Notes under the pieces: generated by a model | What the model was told of the DNA's origin: nothing | The model's database searches: none | Seen by the model: the letters and a program-made list of their open reading frames with translations, nothing else | Part shown: positions 23,635-31,802 of the stretch, piece by piece | Layout: the number at the start of each line of letters is the position of its first letter | How positions within the stretch are numbered: position 1 is the first letter of the stretch | Assembly (NCBI GenBank): GCA_002369325.1 | Contig: DFDU01000075.1 | Span: forward strand, 1-44,572 | Source of the DNA: Lachnospiraceae bacterium UBA3820 | Lineage (GTDB): Bacteria; Bacillota; Clostridia; Lachnospirales; Lachnospiraceae | Length of the DNA stretch: 44,572 nt | Direction: 5' to 3' | Program-made: the position numbers and the translations under genes

Positions 23635-25563
23635 TTAACCTACCGTATTCCCCGTATAGAGCTGATAGTACTTGCCCTTCTTTTCTATAAGCTCATCATG
23701 AGGACCTCTTTCTATAACTCGTCCCTTTTCAAGAACTATTATACAATCACTGTTCCTTACTGTCGAGAGTCTGTGAGCAATAACAAATGTTGTTCTTCCC
23801 TTCATAAGCTTATCCATACCCGACTGAACTATCTTTTCAGTTCTCGTATCAATTGAAGAAGTTGCCTCATCAAGTATAAGAACAGGAGGATTTGCTATAG
23901 CCGCTCTGGCAATGGCAAGAAGCTGTCTCTGACCCTGACTCAAATTGGCACCGTCACCGGTAAGAACAGTATTATAACCATCCGGAAGTCTTTTTATAAA
24001 ACCGTGTGCATTTGCAAGCTTAGCTGCCGCATAAACTTCTTCATCTGTCGCATCAAGCTTGCCGTATCTGATATTTTCCATAACTGTTGCGGTAAAAAGG
24101 TGTGTATCCTGAAGAACCATTCCGAGAGAATGTCTAAGGTCTGCCTTTTTTATCTTATTTATATTTATTCCGTCATATCTTATCTTACCGTCCTGAATAT
24201 CATAAAAACGATTAATAAGATTGGTAATTGTAGTCTTGCCCGCACCTGTAGAACCGACAAATGCAATCTTCTGTCCCGGCGTAGCAAAAAGGTCCACATT
24301 GTAAAGCACCTGCTTTTCTTCCGTATAGCCAAAATCCACATCATCGAAAACAACATCGCCGGTAAGCTTAACATATGTTACGCTCTTATCAGCCTGATGT
24401 GTGTGTTTCCATGCCCAAAGGCCCGTTCTTTCATCACTTTCGACAAGCTCACCGTTTTCTTCCCTGGCATTTACCAAAGTAACATAGCCCTCATCGGTTT
24501 CGGATTTTTCATCCAGAAGTTTAAATATTCTGTCTGCTCCGGCAAGTGCCATAACAACGGAATTCATCTGCTGGCTGACCTGACTTATAGGCATGTTTAT
24601 CTGTCTGTTAAATGTAAGGAAGCTTACAAGCGCCCCGGTAGTCAAGCCCCAGAAGCCCTTAAGAGCAAATGCACCGCCTACTATCGCACATACCACATAG
24701 CCAAGATTTCCAAGCTGTGCATTTATAGGTCCTATAAGATTTACAAATTTATTTGCGCTGTATGCATTATCAAAAAGCTCGTCATTAAGCTTCTTAAATC
24801 TTTCCTTACTTTCTTCCTCATGATTAAAGACCTTAACAACCTTCTGTCCGCTCATGGTCTCTTCTATATATCCGTTAACCTCACCAAGCTTAGCCTGCTG
24901 CTTCACGAAATATTTTCCGCTCTTTGAAGCAACCTTTGTACTTGTTTTAAGCATGATAAATAACATAACAATCGTTACAAGTGTAAGCGGAATGCTTAAA
25001 ATAATCATACTTACAAAAACCGAAACTATTGTTATAACACTGCTTACAAACTGCGGAATACTCTGGCTTATCATTTGTCTTAAGGTATCTATATCATTGG
25101 TATATATAGACATGATATCTCCATGTGTATTCTTATCAAAATAGCTTATCGGAAGGCTCTCCATATGAGTAAACAAATCCTGTCTCATATCTCTAAGTGT
25201 GCCCTGAGAAATATATATCATCGTAAGCTGCTGTACAAATGCGGCAATTATTCCGCACAGATAAAAAACAGCAACTCTTATAATCGCATGAAGCAAATTT
25301 GAATAATCAGGATTTTCGCTTTCCATAAGAGGCATTATATAGTCATCGATAAGGGATTTTGTAAACAATGTTCCCTGAATATTTGAAAGAACATTTACAA
25401 CAATACATATAATAACCAAAGCATATTGGAACTTATATCTTTTTCCTACATAGGCCATTATACGCTTGAATATCTGACCTGCATTTTCGACCTTAACCTT
25501 AGGTCCGGCATAACGTCTTCCGCCCGGTCCGCCTTTTATCTCTTTAACCTTTTCTTCTGCCAT
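23635..25563 (-). CDS. Heterodimeric ABC exporter, catalytic subunit (ATP-binding/permease)
   Basis: Half-transporter of 642 residues with a six-helix type I exporter domain (about 50-350) and a C-terminal ATPase. Walker A (GSTGAGKTT), Walker B (ILDEATSSID) with the catalytic glutamate, and the switch histidine (VIAHRLSTV) are intact. Its signature is NLSQGQRQ, with Gln in place of the first Gly. It overlaps the partner gene by one base (TAATG). The pattern fits BmrD/LmrD-type subunits of drug exporters, which carry the active site together with the partner's signature. An insert of about 30 residues before the ATPase (ERTGLWAWKHTHQADKS) is a feature of this branch. Confidence 0.94.
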   Translation of the reverse strand: MAEEKVKEIKGGPGGRRYAGPKVKVENAGQIFKRIMAYVGKRYKFQYALVIICIVVNVLSNIQGTLFTKSLIDDYIMPLMESENPDYSNLLHAIIRVAVFYLCGIIAAFVQQLTMIYISQGTLRDMRQDLFTHMESLPISYFDKNTHGDIMSIYTNDIDTLRQMISQSIPQFVSSVITIVSVFVSMIILSIPLTLVTIVMLFIMLKTSTKVASKSGKYFVKQQAKLGEVNGYIEETMSGQKVVKVFNHEEESKERFKKLNDELFDNAYSANKFVNLIGPINAQLGNLGYVVCAIVGGAFALKGFWGLTTGALVSFLTFNRQINMPISQVSQQMNSVVMALAGADRIFKLLDEKSETDEGYVTLVNAREENGELVESDERTGLWAWKHTHQADKSVTYVKLTGDVVFDDVDFGYTEEKQVLYNVDLFATPGQKIAFVGSTGAGKTTITNLINRFYDIQDGKIRYDGININKIKKADLRHSLGMVLQDTHLFTATVMENIRYGKLDATDEEVYAAAKLANAHGFIKRLPDGYNTVLTGDGANLSQGQRQLLAIARAAIANPPVLILDEATSSIDTRTEKIVQSGMDKLMKGRTTFVIAHRLSTVRNSDCIIVLEKGRVIERGPHDELIEKKGKYYQLYTGNTVG

Positions 25564-27323
25564 TATGCCTCACCTCCCTGCACGTCAAAATCACCGCCAC
25601 CACCGGTCTGTGATTCATATACATCTTTATAAATCTCGTTGGATTTAAGTAATTCCTCATGTGTTCCCACACCGTTAATCCTACCCTCATCCATTACTAT
25701 AATTCTGTCCGAATCCTGAACGCTGTTTATTCTTTGAGCAATAATTATCTTTGTTGTTCCCGGAATAGCCTCTTTAAATGCTTTTCTGATTTTTGCGTCA
25801 GTAGCCGTATCAACTGCACTCGTACTGTCGTCAAGAATAATAATCTTAGGTTTTTTAAGAAGAGCCCTTGCTATACAAAGTCTCTGTCTCTGGCCTCCCG
25901 AAACATTGGTACCGCCCTGTTCGATATGTGTATCATATCCATCCGGAAATGCTTCTATGAATTCATCCGCACAAGCCATTTTACATGCTTCTTTGCATTC
26001 CTCATCTGTTGCATTTTTATTTCCCCAACGAAGATTGTCATATATGCTTCCGCTAAATAACACATTTTTTTGAAGCACAACGGAAACCTCATCACGAAGA
26101 ACTTCAAGGTCATAATTTCTAACATCGACTCCACCGACCTTAAGTGTTCCGCCGGTAACGTCATAAAGCCTGCTTATAAGATTTACGAGGCTTGATTTTG
26201 AACTTCCGGTTCCACCGATTATACCTATAGTCTCTCCTGATTTTATATGAAGATTTATATCCTCAAGCACATTGTCCGAGCCTTCGGTTTTTGAATAAGC
26301 AAATTTAACATTTTCAAAATCAATATCACCGTTTTTTACTTCCATAACAGGATTTTTCGGATTTACTATATCTGCCTTTTCTTCCAAAACCTCTGCTATA
26401 CGTTTTGCCGAGCTTAAACTCATGGAAACCATAACAAACATTATGGCAAGTATCATAAGACTCATAAGTATATTCATACAATAAGCAAGAAGACTTACAA
26501 GATCACCCGTATCAAGCCCTCCGGTATGTGAAATAATCATATGAGCGCCCACCCAGCTTATGGCAAGTATTGTAACATTTACTGTCGCTATCATGGTCGG
26601 CATGGTAAATGCTATAATCTTTTCAGCCTTTATAAATCTGCCGTAAAGATTATTGTTTGCTTTCTTGAATTTTTCGTTTTCATAATCTTCTCTGACATAG
26701 GCCTTAACGACTCTTATGGCAGAAACATTTTCCTGAACACTTTCATTTAAATCATCATATCTTTTAAATACATCCGAAAAGTATTTCATGGCTCTTGACA
26801 TAACAAACAAAAGAAATACAGTCAAAAACAAAACCGCAATAAGGTATATGCTTGCAATTCTTGCGTTTATCATAAATGCCATAATCATTGCGATAATCAT
26901 CGAAAACGGAGCACGCACACACATACGAATAAGCATCTGATATGCGTTCTGGACATTGGTTACATCCGTTGTAAGTCTTGTTACAAGTCCCGAGGTTGAA
27001 AATTTATCAATATTTGAGAATGAAAATGTCTGGATATTATTAAACATGGCCTCTCTCAAATTTCTTGCAAAACCCGTAGCCGCCCTGGCTCCGAATACTC
27101 CTCCCAGGATTCCGGTAACGAGTCCCAAAATCGCAAGTACAACCATGGCAATTCCTGTAGTGATTATGTAATTCATATCTCCTTTTTCGATACCGTTACT
27201 TACAATTTTTCCCATAAGAAGCGGTATGATCATATCAAATATTACTTCGAATATCATAAATATGGGAGTGATAATCGATGCTTTTTTAAATTCCTTTAAC
27301 TGCTTTCCGAGTGTCTTAAGCAT
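25563..27323 (-). CDS. Heterodimeric ABC exporter, degenerate subunit (ATP-binding/permease)
   Basis: Partner half-transporter of 586 residues, with six helices (about 20-310) and an ATPase domain. Its signature VSGGQRQR is canonical, but its own hydrolysis site is not: Walker A reads GGTGSSKSS, the Walker B glutamate is aspartate (ILDDSTSAVD, about residue 500) and the switch histidine is glutamine (IIAQRINSV). This set is established for the BmrC/LmrC/TM287-type subunit. The gene heads the pair behind a good promoter. The exported substrate (drug, lipid or peptide) cannot be read from sequence. Confidence 0.94.
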   Translation of the reverse strand: MLKTLGKQLKEFKKASIITPIFMIFEVIFDMIIPLLMGKIVSNGIEKGDMNYIITTGIAMVVLAILGLVTGILGGVFGARAATGFARNLREAMFNNIQTFSFSNIDKFSTSGLVTRLTTDVTNVQNAYQMLIRMCVRAPFSMIIAMIMAFMINARIASIYLIAVLFLTVFLLFVMSRAMKYFSDVFKRYDDLNESVQENVSAIRVVKAYVREDYENEKFKKANNNLYGRFIKAEKIIAFTMPTMIATVNVTILAISWVGAHMIISHTGGLDTGDLVSLLAYCMNILMSLMILAIMFVMVSMSLSSAKRIAEVLEEKADIVNPKNPVMEVKNGDIDFENVKFAYSKTEGSDNVLEDINLHIKSGETIGIIGGTGSSKSSLVNLISRLYDVTGGTLKVGGVDVRNYDLEVLRDEVSVVLQKNVLFSGSIYDNLRWGNKNATDEECKEACKMACADEFIEAFPDGYDTHIEQGGTNVSGGQRQRLCIARALLKKPKIIILDDSTSAVDTATDAKIRKAFKEAIPGTTKIIIAQRINSVQDSDRIIVMDEGRINGVGTHEELLKSNEIYKDVYESQTGGGGDFDVQGGEA

Positions 27324-27372
27324 ATCTCATAATTTTCCTTTCAAACAACATATTCCAAAATAATCATAAGCT

Positions 27373-27402
27373 ATTATACATAAACTTACCCCTAAATTTC
27401 AA
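27373..27402 (-). promoter_or_regulatory. Sigma-A promoter of the heterodimeric exporter
   Basis: On the minus strand TTGAAA (27397-27402), 18-base spacer, perfect TATAAT (27373-27378); start near 27366, about 43 bases before the first start codon. No leader-peptide attenuator was seen. Confidence 0.8.
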
Positions 27403-27421
27403 TATTTTTTATATAAAAGCT

Positions 27422-27477
27422 ATCACGGGGATATCTCCCGCTCACACCAATGTGTCAGCAGGAAAAACCCCCGTGAT
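27422..27477 (-). terminator. Composite hairpin terminator after the Cna-B surface protein gene
   Basis: A 9-bp base (atcacgggg/ccccgtgat) carries a second 7-bp stem (minus strand TCCTGCT/AGCGGGA) and a short ACAC/GTGT tip. The minus-strand tail is AGCTTTTATATAAAA. It starts 19 bases after the stop codon. Confidence 0.8.
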
Positions 27478-27495
27478 CTTTTATTATAAATTCAT

Positions 27496-30057
27496 TTAAA
27501 ATATATCGTATTTTTTCTTTCCGTAAATTAATGCTGCAATTCCCATCAGTGAAATTATCAGGAGCATAATCGGAGTCTTCACATTGAAGTTGTCACCTGT
27601 CTGAATAGCTTTAACGGTATTTGATGTGTTTGTCTTTGAATTCGATGATGTCGTAACAGTTGAAGTATCATCCGGTGTTTTCGAAGGTGTATCTGTCGAA
27701 GTAGCAGTCTTTAACTTTACTTCTTCCTTTGTTGTTTCATTCTTCTTAACACTTACATCTGTTTTCTGCCCGGTTGTAACACTATATCCTGACGGAACAT
27801 CCGTTACCTCTATTGTATAATTACCGGTTGGAATATTTGTGATACTGATTTTACCGTTTGTATCCGTTGTATATGATTTTGATATTCCCGATGAATTGGT
27901 TACATCAACCTTTGCTTCCGGCACAGGATTATCGGTTTTCTCATCCTTTACGGTTATTTCAAGATTACCTGTTTCGGTATTATTTATCATAGCAGTATGC
28001 TCTGCAACAACACCCTTGGTAACTGAAACGGTTTTCTTTTCTCCGACCGTTACTTTCTTACCTGCAGGAACACTTATTACTTCGATTTCATAATCACCGG
28101 TATCTGTAGGATTAACAAGTATCTCACCATTTGCATCTGTGGTATATTTTTTATAATTACCGTTTTTGTCTGTTATCTTAACCTCAACATCTTTAACCGG
28201 ATCACCGGATACTTCATCATAAACCGTAACCTTGAGACCTCCTGTAGAAGTTATTTTTGCCTGATGCTGTGCAATTTCATTATTACGAACCGTTACTGTG
28301 GCTGTCTCACCTGTCGTAACTCTGCTGTTAGCAGGAACATCAGTCACAACTACATCATAATTTCCTGCCAATGTATCTTTAATTTCTATTTTTCCATTTG
28401 CATCTGTCGTGTATTCCTTGGATGAACCACTCGGATTCTTTACCTTAACCTTTACTCCCGATACAGGAGCTCCTGTTTCTTCATCAGTAACGATAATTTC
28501 AAGATTACCTACATCAACTTTATTATAAAATCTTCCGAACGTAAATACGGTTCCGTCTGCACTCTTATTATTGTTTGTAGAAATGGACTTACCCGCTGAT
28601 TTATCCGCTGCTGTAACATATTTTTCCGATGAGACAGTATATTTATAAGTTCCGTTTGCATCAATGCTTACATCAAGCTTAATATCTATTTCCCCATCCG
28701 AATTAGTTATGTGATTCTTTGTTTCGCCCTGATTTTTTTCTTTAATAACATAATAATGTGTTCCTTCACTATCATATGTAATATAATCAAATCTAAACTC
28801 GGAATTTGCAGCATTTGATGTTGTAAGTATCGGAGTTAAGCCACTTGTATTATAAGTACTGTCTGTTTCATATAACTCAAAGGAAAAATCGTCTGCATTA
28901 ATTTCAATGGTAGAAACCTGATCTGCTTCTGCATTTTCTTTACTGAGTGTCTTTGTCAACGCTTTTGTTCCGCCAAACTGGAACTGATTATCATAACCTG
29001 CACTTCTTCCATGATAAATATAATGAAATTCTGATGTTACATTAACCGTTCCATATGTAGAAACCCATCCTGCCGCAGTATCAGCAACATTAACATTAGC
29101 TGTTGTTTTCGGAACAAGAAAAAGACCTACTGCTTTCTTTAAGGTAACAGTTGTTGCATTAGGTAAATTCCATATTATTTTTTGGCAGATATTTTTATCG
29201 ATTTTTTGATTTTTTTCGGAATCATCTCCGCCGCAATCCTGCGCAGTACCAAGACCATTCACTTCAAAATCCGAAATCGTAACATCGGTAGCATTATAAT
29301 TAAAAACTATTACCGTACTTTCAGGCTTATTAATAAGAAGTTTGCTTCCTCCACCTGTATTTAGTGAACTAATAAGCCCCGAATAGTCGTCAACATTGAT
29401 ATAAATAGTTTTATCCGCATATGTATCAGGTATATTAATTATAAACTTACCCGCAGCATCTACACTTGACATAGTCGAAATATCCAGTGCTTCTTTTCCC
29501 GAAAGTGTACTTGACCACGCCAGTGAATTATCCTGCATAGTTTTTATACTGTTATTTATTTCATCCTTTGATTTTAAAGATGCTCTTATATCCTGATACG
29601 ACCTTGATGTTTCTGTTTGATCATAAACAGCCTGAGTAGTATCAAGATAATATATCATCTTCTCACCGCCGGCAGTATCTATATCTTTATGAATCCTTTG
29701 ACCGAAGTCAAGCTTACAGGTTGGAGTTTCAAGTTCTCCTACCATAATCCAAACCGGCTCTTTTCCACATAAATCAATTTCATTTGCCTGTCCTGATTGA
29801 TTAAGCGTCTTAACCGCTATAGTCGTTTCCATATGGCTGGTCGTCTGATCAATTTTATTGGCCAATAAACCATAATTTGATGCACGTCCCAATATAGTAC
29901 TGTAGTTCACAGAACTGGCCGCATCAACACTCGGCTCAGCAGCCTTAACCTTCTCCATGCTCCTTTGGTTTCCGCCTATGCTAAGCACACCAACCGCAAA
30001 CAATGCAGCAGACGCAGCCGCAAGAAAACGTTTCAAAATCCTTTTTGAACTTCTCAT
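27496..30057 (-). CDS. Modular cell-surface adhesin-like protein with Cna-B repeats
   Basis: Secreted, probably wall-attached protein of 853 residues. It has a signal peptide (1-41), then a choice-of-anchor-A-like domain (about 50-360; ASNYGLLANKI, IIWNLPNATTVTL, GLFLVPKTTANVNV, FHYIYHGR). A Spy0128-like pilin isopeptide domain covers about 372-516 (FSFELYE, THYYVIKEK). Three Cna-B/SpaA repeats follow at 517-605, 606-696 and 697-782, each with an EVTDVP/ISVPAG-type strand. A Thr/Ser linker leads to the tail: QTGDN at 819-823, a membrane helix and KKKYDIF. QTGDN is not a canonical LPXTG, and no sortase gene is in view. Translation starts after AGGAGG. Confidence 0.88.
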   Translation of the reverse strand: MRSSKRILKRFLAAASAALFAVGVLSIGGNQRSMEKVKAAEPSVDAASSVNYSTILGRASNYGLLANKIDQTTSHMETTIAVKTLNQSGQANEIDLCGKEPVWIMVGELETPTCKLDFGQRIHKDIDTAGGEKMIYYLDTTQAVYDQTETSRSYQDIRASLKSKDEINNSIKTMQDNSLAWSSTLSGKEALDISTMSSVDAAGKFIINIPDTYADKTIYINVDDYSGLISSLNTGGGSKLLINKPESTVIVFNYNATDVTISDFEVNGLGTAQDCGGDDSEKNQKIDKNICQKIIWNLPNATTVTLKKAVGLFLVPKTTANVNVADTAAGWVSTYGTVNVTSEFHYIYHGRSAGYDNQFQFGGTKALTKTLSKENAEADQVSTIEINADDFSFELYETDSTYNTSGLTPILTTSNAANSEFRFDYITYDSEGTHYYVIKEKNQGETKNHITNSDGEIDIKLDVSIDANGTYKYTVSSEKYVTAADKSAGKSISTNNNKSADGTVFTFGRFYNKVDVGNLEIIVTDEETGAPVSGVKVKVKNPSGSSKEYTTDANGKIEIKDTLAGNYDVVVTDVPANSRVTTGETATVTVRNNEIAQHQAKITSTGGLKVTVYDEVSGDPVKDVEVKITDKNGNYKKYTTDANGEILVNPTDTGDYEIEVISVPAGKKVTVGEKKTVSVTKGVVAEHTAMINNTETGNLEITVKDEKTDNPVPEAKVDVTNSSGISKSYTTDTNGKISITNIPTGNYTIEVTDVPSGYSVTTGQKTDVSVKKNETTKEEVKLKTATSTDTPSKTPDDTSTVTTSSNSKTNTSNTVKAIQTGDNFNVKTPIMLLIISLMGIAALIYGKKKYDIF

Positions 30058-30134
30058 ATTATCATCCTCCTGAAAAATTCTCCCCTTAATTCATAACCTC
30101 AATAAAATGATACAGACACACTATATCTATAATA

Positions 30135-30180
30135 GAATAACACGGATAAGCTACATTTTTCAAGCTTATCCGTGTTATTC
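30135..30180. terminator. Long hairpin after the purine permease gene
   Basis: A perfect 18-bp stem (gaataacacggataagct and its complement) with a 10-base loop, about 80 bases after the permease stop. The tail is T-rich but interrupted on the minus strand (CTATTATAG), so it probably works as a terminator or 3' stabiliser. Confidence 0.75.
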
Positions 30181-30260
30181 TTATATTTCATCATATTTAA
30201 CAATCAAATTTGTATAATTTTAACTATTAACTTTTTTATATCTATTCCGACACACCGTTA

Positions 30261-31724
30261 CTACATCGTAACAAATATAAACTTACAAATAAAGAGTGCT
30301 GCGATTATAGTGACCACAATATCCTTCTTCTTGAATTTACCACTGAAGATTGCTATAGCAACATAAGCGATTGCTCCAAGTCCGATACCGTTTGATATAG
30401 AATAAGTAAGCGGCATCATAAGAAGGGCAAGGAATGCAGGTACTGCAGAACCCATATCTTCCATATCGACCTTAGCAAAGTTCTTAGCCATAAGAACACC
30501 TACAAATATAAGAGCCGGTGCTGTAGCACAGCTTGGAATGATACTTGCAAGCGGACTTAAGAATAAACATACAACAAAGCAAAGAGCTGTAACTACACTG
30601 GTAAGACCTGTTCTACCGCCGGCACCCACACCGGAAGCAGACTCAACAAAGGTTGTACAGGTTGAAGTTCCTAAGATAGCACCTGATACGGTACCGATTG
30701 AGTCACACATCATTGACTGATTAAGTCTTACAGGATCTCCGTTTTCATCAAGCATATCTGCCGATGCAGCAGTTCCGTAAATAGTTCCTACAGTATCAAA
30801 CATATCTACAAGACAGAATGCAATTATAAGAACAATTGCAGCAAATACACCGCCAATAAATTCTCCGTTAAATGCGGCATCCCACGCCTCGCCATTAAAT
30901 ACTCCGAATAAACCGATTTCCTTGAAATCCTTGAAGGACTGACCGATCTGGCTTGTATCGAATGAAGGAAGCTCCCACATCATAACATAATATAATACGG
31001 TCGATGCAATAATTCCGATTATTACATTTGCCTTGATTCCGAATCTTGCGAGAACCGCAATTATAAATACACCAAGTAAAGCTACAACAACCGGAACAAT
31101 TTCATGCCATACATCAAGACCTGTTACATCTCCGCCGATTGCTTTGATTCTTCCGTGAATATCGAAGAACTGAACGAAGGTATATGGATTATCCTCGATG
31201 ATTCCCGCATTCTTAAGACCTATCATAGCTATAAATAAACCTATACCTGCAGGGATAGCCTTTTTAAGACAATCAGGAAGAGCTGTTGCGATGTACTTTC
31301 TTAATCCTGTAATTGAAAGAACAAGGAATACAAGTCCTGATACAAGTACTATTACAAGACCGGCCTGATATCCTGTAACTACATCCTCTCCTCCGAAAAA
31401 TGCACCTGCAACGAAGGTTGTACAGAAGAATGAATTAAGTCCCATTCCACAAGCCTGTGCAAAAGGCATTCTTGCATAAAATGCCATAAGTAAGGTTCCG
31501 ATTACTGCAACCAATATGGAAGCAATGTATACCGAGTTCCAGATTTTACCCATGGTAACAGGTTCTGCACCTGCTGCCACAAGCCAGCCGTTTGCACCTT
31601 CGGCCGCAACCTGATTAGGATTAACAAATACAATATAAGCCATTGCAAAGAAAGTAGTTAATCCGGCAAAAATTTCGGTACGTACCGTAGAGTTATTTTC
31701 TTTGATTTTAAAGAATTTTTCCAC
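30261..31724 (-). CDS. NCS2-family purine permease (AzgA/PbuG-like)
   Basis: Proton-coupled uptake of hypoxanthine, guanine or adenine across the cytoplasmic membrane. The 487-residue protein has 12-14 predicted helices. It carries the AzgA-branch signatures: TTFFAMAYIVFVNP at the N-terminus, the ACGMGLNSFF half-helix, FCLVDMFDTVGTIYG, and TCTTFVESASGVGAGGRTGLTS. The N-terminus (KFFKIKENNSTVRTEIFAGL) is characteristic. A promoter lies just upstream. Only 78 bases separate it from ppk, which leaves no room for a purine riboswitch. Confidence 0.95.
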   Translation of the reverse strand: MEKFFKIKENNSTVRTEIFAGLTTFFAMAYIVFVNPNQVAAEGANGWLVAAGAEPVTMGKIWNSVYIASILVAVIGTLLMAFYARMPFAQACGMGLNSFFCTTFVAGAFFGGEDVVTGYQAGLVIVLVSGLVFLVLSITGLRKYIATALPDCLKKAIPAGIGLFIAMIGLKNAGIIEDNPYTFVQFFDIHGRIKAIGGDVTGLDVWHEIVPVVVALLGVFIIAVLARFGIKANVIIGIIASTVLYYVMMWELPSFDTSQIGQSFKDFKEIGLFGVFNGEAWDAAFNGEFIGGVFAAIVLIIAFCLVDMFDTVGTIYGTAASADMLDENGDPVRLNQSMMCDSIGTVSGAILGTSTCTTFVESASGVGAGGRTGLTSVVTALCFVVCLFLSPLASIIPSCATAPALIFVGVLMAKNFAKVDMEDMGSAVPAFLALLMMPLTYSISNGIGLGAIAYVAIAIFSGKFKKKDIVVTIIAALFICKFIFVTM

Positions 31725-31755
31725 TCTTTAATCCTCCTAAGTTTATATAATTTTG

Positions 31756-31783
31756 ATTATACTAAAGCCTTTGCTTTACGCAA
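31756..31783 (-). promoter_or_regulatory. Promoter of the purine permease gene overlapping a small hairpin
   Basis: On the minus strand TTGCGT (31778-31783), 16-base spacer, perfect TATAAT (31756-31761); start near 31749, leader about 25 bases. The spacer and -35 box form an imperfect hairpin (GCCTTGC/GCAAAGGC), which may also serve as the ppk 3' end. Confidence 0.65.
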
Positions 31784-31802
31784 GGCAAAGTAACGTTATT
31801 TA

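Noticed and set aside
24004..24927. Long open frame of 307 codons on the plus strand
   Set aside because: It is antisense to the exporter gene, rich in Cys, Ile and Tyr, has no domain sense and no ribosome-binding site; a shadow frame.
27496..28500. Internal DNA repeats of the Cna-B gene as a CRISPR-like array
   Set aside because: The repetition is at protein level with about 270-base periodicity and divergent DNA; there are no short identical repeats with spacers.
31725..31802. Purine riboswitch ahead of the NCS2 purine permease
   Set aside because: Only 78 bases separate the genes, the predicted leader is about 25 bases, and the conserved purine-riboswitch core is absent.
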